This document shows positions 59,090-64,000 of a stretch of 64,000 nucleotides of DNA, one piece after another (position 1 is the stretch's first letter; each line of letters starts with the position of its first letter). The notes under the pieces are model-generated. The model worked only from the letters and a program-made list of their open reading frames with translations. It had not been told where the DNA came from and did not search any database. Source of the stretch: Paraburkholderia sacchari (lineage in GTDB: Bacteria; Pseudomonadota; Gammaproteobacteria; Burkholderiales; Burkholderiaceae); the NCBI RefSeq assembly GCF_000785435.2, contig NZ_JTDB02000005.1, forward strand, positions 62,001 through 126,000, written 5' to 3'. The position numbers were made by a program, and so were the translations under genes.

Positions 59090-59703
59090 GTGTGCAAAGG
59101 AAACCTGAACGTCGTGATGCTTCACGGCATCAATCGCAGCATGTTCGGCAAGCGCGAGCCCGCGCAGTAAACTCACTTGCGCCATTCGTCTGAAATGGTT
59201 TCAATCGGAGAACGCGCATCCGACGAAACGTCACCAGGCGGCGAGCCAGCATTCGACCGGCTAGCGGGCTCGCCTAAGACCATGCTTCTGTCCGGGCCCC
59301 GTTGCACCTTGCTCAAGTCGCTTCAGGCGTCAGGCCGATTTGGCCGTTGTTTTTTCAATCTCCCCCGCGCCTCGGTCCGCAGCGATCGGCAGAACGCGAC
59401 TCGTTGCGGAACTTCCCGTCGTCGGGCACCAAACGACGACATCCAGGTTACAACGGTCCAACCAACGCCTGGCCGCCGCTTTCGTCACTCAGGTGCGCCA
59501 CTCATGTTCGTCACGCGTGACGTTCAACAGTCCCACGGACATCGAACCGAACAGTCGCTGCGCGTGAGGACCTTCATCGACTTCATGGTTGAGCGCATGG
59601 CCGGCAACCGGAACTTCTTCCTCGATTCGTCCGAGCTTCGCGCTTCGCGAGCACGTGGTTACACGGCGTTACGAGTCGCAGAAACCTGAACCTTACCCGC
59701 TCG
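59090..59703. other. 614-bp region without an intact gene
   Basis: Between the AroE-like stop and the MocR stop I find no intact gene. A 170-residue plus-strand frame (59177-59689) has a shadow-like arginine- and serine-rich first part, but its last ~50 codons look like a LysR C-terminus (separate entry). The rest is presumably decayed sequence. Confidence 0.5.
59525..59689 (+). pseudogene. Remnant of a LysR-type regulator C-terminus
   Basis: The last ~55 codons read QQSHGHRTEQSLRVRTFIDF followed by MVERMAGNRNFFLDSSEL, closely resembling the terminal helix of the LysR (CrgA-like) group, in which 'LRVFIDFLVERLAG' is common. The N-terminal HTH and effector domain are missing in all three frames upstream. 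I take it as the surviving 3' end of a deleted or degraded lysR gene. Confidence 0.5.
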
Positions 59704-61230
59704 CTAGCCGCCCAGACACGCGCGCAACGTCCTCGCGAGGCGGCTCGCTTCTGCGGCACTGGCGATGTTCGCGAAGCCCATCACAAGGCCACGCGGCGTG
59801 CGACGCGTGCGGGCATTGGCATACCAGATCGAAAGCGGCAGCACGGCGAGCCCCGCCTCGCGTGCGCGCGCGGCAACCGCAACGTCGTCGATCGGGCCAT
59901 CATCAGGGCCTTCGACGAATTGCGCTGCGAACTGGATTCCCCCTGGCGGCAATTCAACGACCAGCCGTTCGCCGAACGCTTGCTCCAGCGCACGCACGAT
60001 CAGCACGCGCCGCTCGGCATATAACGCGCGCATGCGCTTCAGATGCCGCGCAAAATGCCCCTGTTCGATAAAGTCCGCCAATGCGGCCTGCAAAAGGGTT
60101 GGCGATCCGGCGTTCATGCTGTGCGTCACTCGCCCGACGCGCTCCACGGCCCGTTCCGGCACCACCGTATACGCGAGCCGCAAGCCGGGGATCATCACCT
60201 TGCTGAATGTGCCGCAGTAGATCACGTGATCGTGCCGGTCGAGGCTCTTTAAAGCCGGCAATGGCCGTCCCAGATAACGGAACTCGCTGTCGTAATCGTC
60301 CTCGATGATCCAGCTCGATGCTTGCTCTGCCCAGTCCAGCAGCGCCATGCGCCGGGCGAGCGATAGCGTATGCCCGAGCGGGCTCTGGTGCGACGGCGTG
60401 ACCAGCGCGAAGCGCGCCTGCGGTTCTAGCTGTATACCGCGTTCGACGTCGATTCCTTCTGCGTCCACCGGCACCGCGACGAGTTGCACGCCGGTTTCGG
60501 CGAGAAAACCGCGCGCGAGCAGATAGCCTGGATCTTCGTACCACACGCTGTCGTTCGGGCGGGCGAGACTGCGCAACACGAGCTCGAGCGTCGCACGGTA
60601 GCCGCCGGTCACGAACACCTGTTCCGGCAGGCAGGTCACGCCGCGCGACAGCCCAAGATACGTGGCGATGTGCTCGCGCAGCGGCCGGTAGCCGGCAGGA
60701 TCCGGGTATGCGAGCATCGCAAGCTCGCCGCTGCGCGCGCGATTGGAAACGAGTCGGTTCCACAGCTTGACCGGGAATGCGTCGAGCGCGGGCAGCCCAG
60801 GTTGCAGCGGCCGCGGCTCGCCGCTCATGGCGGCGGCTATGGCGAGCTGACGCGGCGCCGGTCGAGCGCCGAGCGCTTCGCCCGGCGCTTGCGGAGTGGC
60901 CGGGCCCTTGGTGCTTTGCCTGCCGTTCGCATCGCTAGCGCTACGCGCACGCAATGAGCGCGTCATCGATGCCGGCAGCGAGGGCGACACGAACGTGCCA
61001 GCCGCACCGCGCATCTGGAGGTAGCCCTCGTCCACGAGGATTGTATAGGCCAGTTCGACCGTGCCGCGCGCCGTATTCAGTTGCGTGGCGAGGCTGCGCA
61101 ACGCAGGCACGCGATCGCCGGGGCGCAGGTGCCCCGCGGCGATCGCCGTTCTGAACCGCTCGCAAATCTGCTGATAAATCGGCACGTGCTGCTGCCGGTC
61201 GATATCTATGGTGAATGCGGTGGGGGGCAT
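59704..61230 (-). CDS. MocR/PdxR-type regulator (GntR HTH fused to PLP aminotransferase fold)
   Basis: A 508-residue fusion. GntR winged helix at about residues 13-80 (VPIYQQICERFRTAIAAGHLRPGDRVPALRSLATQLNTARGTVELAYTILVDEGYL), then a ~60-residue linker with low-complexity NGRQSTKGPATPQAPGE, then an aminotransferase-like domain with the PLP lysine in TFSKVMIPGLRLAY and WIIEDDYDSEFRYLG. ATG 61230 begins MPPTAFTIDIDRQQ; in-frame upstream codons overlap the promoter. It is divergent from an NAD(P)-binding oxidoreductase gene, its probable target. Confidence 0.88.
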   Translation of the reverse strand: MPPTAFTIDIDRQQHVPIYQQICERFRTAIAAGHLRPGDRVPALRSLATQLNTARGTVELAYTILVDEGYLQMRGAAGTFVSPSLPASMTRSLRARSASDANGRQSTKGPATPQAPGEALGARPAPRQLAIAAAMSGEPRPLQPGLPALDAFPVKLWNRLVSNRARSGELAMLAYPDPAGYRPLREHIATYLGLSRGVTCLPEQVFVTGGYRATLELVLRSLARPNDSVWYEDPGYLLARGFLAETGVQLVAVPVDAEGIDVERGIQLEPQARFALVTPSHQSPLGHTLSLARRMALLDWAEQASSWIIEDDYDSEFRYLGRPLPALKSLDRHDHVIYCGTFSKVMIPGLRLAYTVVPERAVERVGRVTHSMNAGSPTLLQAALADFIEQGHFARHLKRMRALYAERRVLIVRALEQAFGERLVVELPPGGIQFAAQFVEGPDDGPIDDVAVAARAREAGLAVLPLSIWYANARTRRTPRGLVMGFANIASAAEASRLARTLRACLGG

Positions 61231-61428
61231 GGTGATGAGCGTCCTGCCGGCAAGCGGCCAGGGGGCGGCAATGACTTGTCCTGGTCGAAACGACAATTCT
61301 TGGCACTTTTCGATAGCCCATGATCTTCTCACAATAGCCTTACGCAATGCGACGGCGGCGACCCCTTTAATTCGATGCTTAACCCGCCATGCTTTCGCGT
61401 TCACTGCCCCTCATCTGGAGAATGTGTC

Positions 61429-62181
61429 ATGAAGATCGTCGTAATCGGTGGTACCGGTTTGATCGGCTCGCGCCTCGTCACGCTGCTTCGCGAGGCGGGC
61501 CATGAGCCACTCGCTGCGTCGCCGCGCAACGGTGTGAACGCCGTGACGGGCGAAGGCTTGAGCAACGCGCTAGCAGGCGCAGATGTCGTAGTGGATGTGG
61601 CGAATGCACCTTCGTGGGAACCTCAGGCGGTGCTCGACTTCTTCCGCACCTCGGCGCGCAACCTCGGCAAGGCCGAAGTGGCGGCAGGCGTACGCCATCA
61701 TGTCGCTCTGTCCATCGTCGGCTGCGAGCGCACGCCAGAGAACGCGTACTTCGTTGCCAAGGTCGCGCAGGAAGAGGCGATCGAGGCCGCGGGCGTGCCA
61801 TACACGATTGTGCGCGCGACGCAGTTCATGGAATTCATCGGCGCCATCGCCGACTACGGCACCGAAGGCGGGACGGTACGCGTTGGGGACGGACTGTTTC
61901 AACCGATTGCCGCGGATGACGTCGCTGCGACCCTCGCGCAGGTCGCTCTCGGGGCGCCGCTGAACAGCACGGTCGATATCGCCGGCCCAGACCGCGCGCC
62001 GTTCGCGGAGATCGTTTCGCGTTATCTGAAGTCGGTGGGCGATGCTCGTCCAGTGGAGACGGATCGTGATGCGCGCTATTACGGCGGTCACGTCGATGAA
62101 CAATCGCTAGTCCCGCTCGGCGACGCACGAATCGGCCGCATCAGTCTCGACCAGTGGCTGGCGCAAACAAAGAAGGGGTGA
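61429..62181 (+). CDS. NAD(P)-binding atypical SDR/NmrA-like protein
   Basis: A 250-residue protein with a Rossmann glycine motif KIVVIGGTGLIGSRLV at the start. It lacks the YxxxK of classical short-chain dehydrogenases; 'VRATQFMEFIGAIADYG' and 'FQPIAADDVAATLAQVAL' match the atypical SDR5/NmrA-type group, which binds NAD(P) but may not be catalytic. ATG 61429 follows CTGGAGAATGTGTC. It is divergent from the MocR gene, suggesting regulation by it, a common arrangement for MocR with a small oxidoreductase. Confidence 0.85.
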   Translation: MKIVVIGGTGLIGSRLVTLLREAGHEPLAASPRNGVNAVTGEGLSNALAGADVVVDVANAPSWEPQAVLDFFRTSARNLGKAEVAAGVRHHVALSIVGCERTPENAYFVAKVAQEEAIEAAGVPYTIVRATQFMEFIGAIADYGTEGGTVRVGDGLFQPIAADDVAATLAQVALGAPLNSTVDIAGPDRAPFAEIVSRYLKSVGDARPVETDRDARYYGGHVDEQSLVPLGDARIGRISLDQWLAQTKKG

Positions 62182-62341
62182 CGACAGGGATAGTCGTCAA
62201 GGCGTCTAGCAAGCTTGACTATTGCATCGTCGCGACCGCGCGCTCGAACCGACGTTACAACGACTGCGCAACGTTTGGATGAGGGGCCGCAAGTGTCCAT
62301 ACACCGTTAATCATTCCCGTCCGCAGGCAGCCATATAGCAC

Positions 62342-62369
62342 CACGGGATCGACGATCGTCGATCCCGTG
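62342..62369. terminator. Perfect 28-bp palindrome between convergent genes
   Basis: The sequence beginning CACGGGATCGACGA is followed directly by its reverse complement. As RNA it forms a 12-bp stem with a GATC loop, between the stops of the plus-strand SDR gene and the minus-strand zinc-ribbon gene. Symmetry allows it to terminate both; there is no T-tract. Confidence 0.5.
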
Positions 62370-62407
62370 CATCGAATTTACGCTTTAATGCAGCTAGCCA
62401 AAGCCGC

Positions 62408-62785
62408 CTATGCCTTCAGCAACTCAGCCGCGAAAGAATTTGCGTGCGCTACGGCCTCTTGCGCGTTGAGGAATACACCTAGCTGCTCCCAGTGCTCTTC
62501 GACCGCGTAAGTTCCCTTGATGCCGAGTGCTCTCTGAACGCGCAATTGCGCCGCGTACCTGCCGTCCTCCAATGGTCGTGCTGTCGCAATCACCTTGTGC
62601 GGAAGGCCGGGTCTTTCCGGCTGAATCAACTGTACAGGACCGCCGGGTGCCCCGATATTATTTAACTCGTTCCTCGCGTTACAGTCCGGGCAGTAGAACC
62701 ACCACGCCTCTTCGTCACGACTGAGTCGGACCTGCCCACGAGCCAGCACGGCACGACATTCAACGTTTTCACAGATGAACGGCAT
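62408..62785 (-). CDS. Zinc-ribbon protein of unknown function
   Basis: A 125-residue protein whose first ~40 residues include CENVECRAVLARG and YCPDCNARNE, giving two Cys-x-x/x-Cys knuckles that could bind zinc. The remainder is a small alpha/beta region with no recognised fold. ATG 62785 is preceded by GGAGACTGCG. No operon partners. Annotation beyond zinc ribbon is not possible. Confidence 0.6.
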   Translation of the reverse strand: MPFICENVECRAVLARGQVRLSRDEEAWWFYCPDCNARNELNNIGAPGGPVQLIQPERPGLPHKVIATARPLEDGRYAAQLRVQRALGIKGTYAVEEHWEQLGVFLNAQEAVAHANSFAAELLKA

Positions 62786-62923
62786 CGCAGTCTCCGGAGT
62801 TGTTTGAAGGAAAGCCTAGCATGTCTGCGGGCGGTCGACCATCGGCGATGGGCCGTGTCTGACGTCAAGGAGTCCCACGATTCCACAAGTGCCCACGCAG
62901 CGCCGCTGACCAGATCCGTATGA

Positions 62924-63976
62924 CTAGCGCATGGACAGACCCTGCCGCGGCTGATTCGTCGAAAGCGTCAGCGAGTGCGCCAAAGGCGTAGCCGCTTCAT
63001 CGAGCGCATCGAAAATACCCGAAACATCGCCACCTTGGTCAATCGCCTGCGCGCTAACAATCTCATCCCAGAAGGATTCCGAACCATATTGCAGACGCTG
63101 TGCATGCAGGCGCCGCGTATAAAGCTGGAGATCGGACTTCGCCGTACCGTTCGTCGCGCCCACGAGTCCATGCGCGCCGTTCGCGACCAGCGGTGCTGCA
63201 CGGCTTGCGCGCGCCTTTGCAATTGCGGTGGCAAGACGCTGCTGCCCGCTGCGATGCGCGGCGCAGCCCATCTGCGCAGACGTGCGCGTGGCGGCAACTT
63301 GCTCGGCCATCGCGCTCAGTTGCTGCCGCACCGCTTCGACTTTGCCGGATTTCCCGGATGATTCATCAACCCGTTCGCGCCCATTGACATAATCGATCGT
63401 GATATCGAGCACGCGCTGCATCGCGCCTGCCATTGTGGCTGCCGTCACAAGCGCGCCCAACTCGGCGATGCCGCGCGCGGGCAGCGCGCGTGCCGTGCGC
63501 GGGTCGAAGCGCACGGTGGCGTCCAGTCCGTCGCCGTGTTTCTCCACGCAGGCCGTATCGAGCGAGACAAGGTACACCCCTGCCACGGTCTCGACCACGA
63601 TTGCATCGGCCACCTGTCCATAAGGCACGAAGGCCATGCGTTGCGTGGAGTCGGCAATCGCCAGCGCGATAGGGCCGCGTGGCGCTTCCACCCGTGCGGC
63701 GGCCAGCAGATGGCGCGCGAGCATCGTGTGCGCGGCGGGCAACGGCAAAGCGTGCTGGCCGAACGCGAACAGCACGCCCGCTGCCTCGGCGAGCGGCAAG
63801 TCGGCGCCGCCTTGCGCTTTGGGCACGAGCGCGTCCAGGAGTCCCAGTGTTTCGAGTTGCCGCCAGAGTTCGCGACCCGCGCGGCGGTTGTGCGCCGCCT
63901 CCACGCCGCGCACGAATTGCGGTGTGCAGAGGCTGGCGAGCACCGCTTGCGCCGAAGCGGTCAGCATGTCGTCCAT
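62924..63976 (-). CDS. Acyl-CoA dehydrogenase-family protein, divergent
   Basis: A 350-residue acyl-CoA dehydrogenase-like protein that starts MDDMLTASAQAVLASL at ATG 63976 after GGGGAGAAACAC. Helical N-domain, a shortened middle beta region and C-terminal helices are recognisable (DYVNGRERV; VRQQLSAMAEQVAATRTSAQMGCA; DLQLYTRRLHAQRLQYGSESFW). The usual HAIHGAIGVTEEYDL catalytic segment reads HGLVGATNGTAKSDLQ (about 269-284), without the glutamates, and GREQFGRPIGKFQ is replaced by GRERVDESSGKSGK. The catalytic base appears lost or relocated. The next gene upstream is outside the window. Confidence 0.8.
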   Translation of the reverse strand: MDDMLTASAQAVLASLCTPQFVRGVEAAHNRRAGRELWRQLETLGLLDALVPKAQGGADLPLAEAAGVLFAFGQHALPLPAAHTMLARHLLAAARVEAPRGPIALAIADSTQRMAFVPYGQVADAIVVETVAGVYLVSLDTACVEKHGDGLDATVRFDPRTARALPARGIAELGALVTAATMAGAMQRVLDITIDYVNGRERVDESSGKSGKVEAVRQQLSAMAEQVAATRTSAQMGCAAHRSGQQRLATAIAKARASRAAPLVANGAHGLVGATNGTAKSDLQLYTRRLHAQRLQYGSESFWDEIVSAQAIDQGGDVSGIFDALDEAATPLAHSLTLSTNQPRQGLSMR

Positions 63977-64000
63977 GTGTTTCTCCCCTGGATTGGCGTC

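Noticed and set aside
1..64000. CRISPR arrays, tRNA or rRNA genes, insertion sequences
   Set aside because: No regular spacer-repeat array, tRNA-like cloverleaf, rRNA segment or transposase was seen on either strand.

Overview
The window is 64 kb of high-GC DNA with very dense coding, short intergenic gaps, many ATGA/TGATG overlaps, and an unusually large share of catabolic operons, ABC importers and single-gene regulators. The gene repertoire (eat-eutBC without a microcompartment, GlaH/CsiD-type glutarate hydroxylase, BKACE-type cleavage enzyme, HpaBC-type monooxygenase, two MocR regulators, four AraC, two LysR and two GntR regulators) fits a soil or plant-associated beta-proteobacterium of the Burkholderiaceae, most like Paraburkholderia or Caballeronia. 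This is inference from gene content, not from a marker gene. It looks like an accessory region of a chromosome II or megaplasmid. I saw no tRNA, rRNA, CRISPR array or insertion sequence.

Layout. 1-3151: tail of an MFS transporter, an NTF2-like protein, a MarR regulator and a stand-alone IscS-type cysteine desulfurase. 3424-8518: a run of flavin reductase, HpaB-type monooxygenase, cupin, amidase, DUF2848 protein and VOC protein, which reads as a small ring-hydroxylation and amide-hydrolysis pathway. 8536-11310: a possible 38-residue ORF, a MazG-like pyrophosphohydrolase and a QseBC-type two-component system. 11703-16813: ethanolamine permease, EutB, EutC and an AraC regulator. 16902-20052: operon of amino-acid permease, class II aldolase and AraC regulator. 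20549-25402: GntR regulator, amino-acid ABC importer and a gamma-glutamyltransferase-family hydrolase. 25491-29067: two hypothetical proteins flanking a perfect 24-bp palindrome, then a YadGH-type ABC exporter.

29189-40954: a GntR-UTRA regulator divergent from an ABC importer, HAD phosphatase and MocR regulator, followed by a sugar isomerase/MFS pair and an AraC regulator divergent from a BKACE enzyme. 41039-51598: a tightly overlapping minus-strand operon of LysR, FAD monooxygenase, complete dipeptide-type ABC importer, BAAT-like hydrolase and two carboxymuconolactone-decarboxylase-fold (AhpD-like) proteins. 51862-54125: glutarate 2-hydroxylase coupled to an FMN-dependent 2-hydroxyacid dehydrogenase, plausibly a two-enzyme glutarate to 2-oxoglutarate route. 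54225-59089: LysR divergent from an operon of ketopantoate-reductase-like, VOC, MaoC, CoA-transferase and AroE-like proteins. 59090-63976: a LysR remnant, a MocR regulator, an NAD(P)-binding oxidoreductase, a zinc-ribbon protein and a divergent acyl-CoA dehydrogenase.

The three best candidates for something undescribed are the HpaBC-cupin-amidase-DUF2848 cluster, the GlaH plus FMN-dehydrogenase pair (which lacks the usual LhgO), and the peroxidase-fold/BAAT/FAD-monooxygenase/dipeptide-ABC operon. Several strong DNA signals sit between genes: a two-turn direct repeat at an AraC promoter, overlapping inverted repeats beside a near-consensus sigma-70 promoter, a branched leader upstream of the VOC gene, and a motif shared between the eat and eutR-like promoters.
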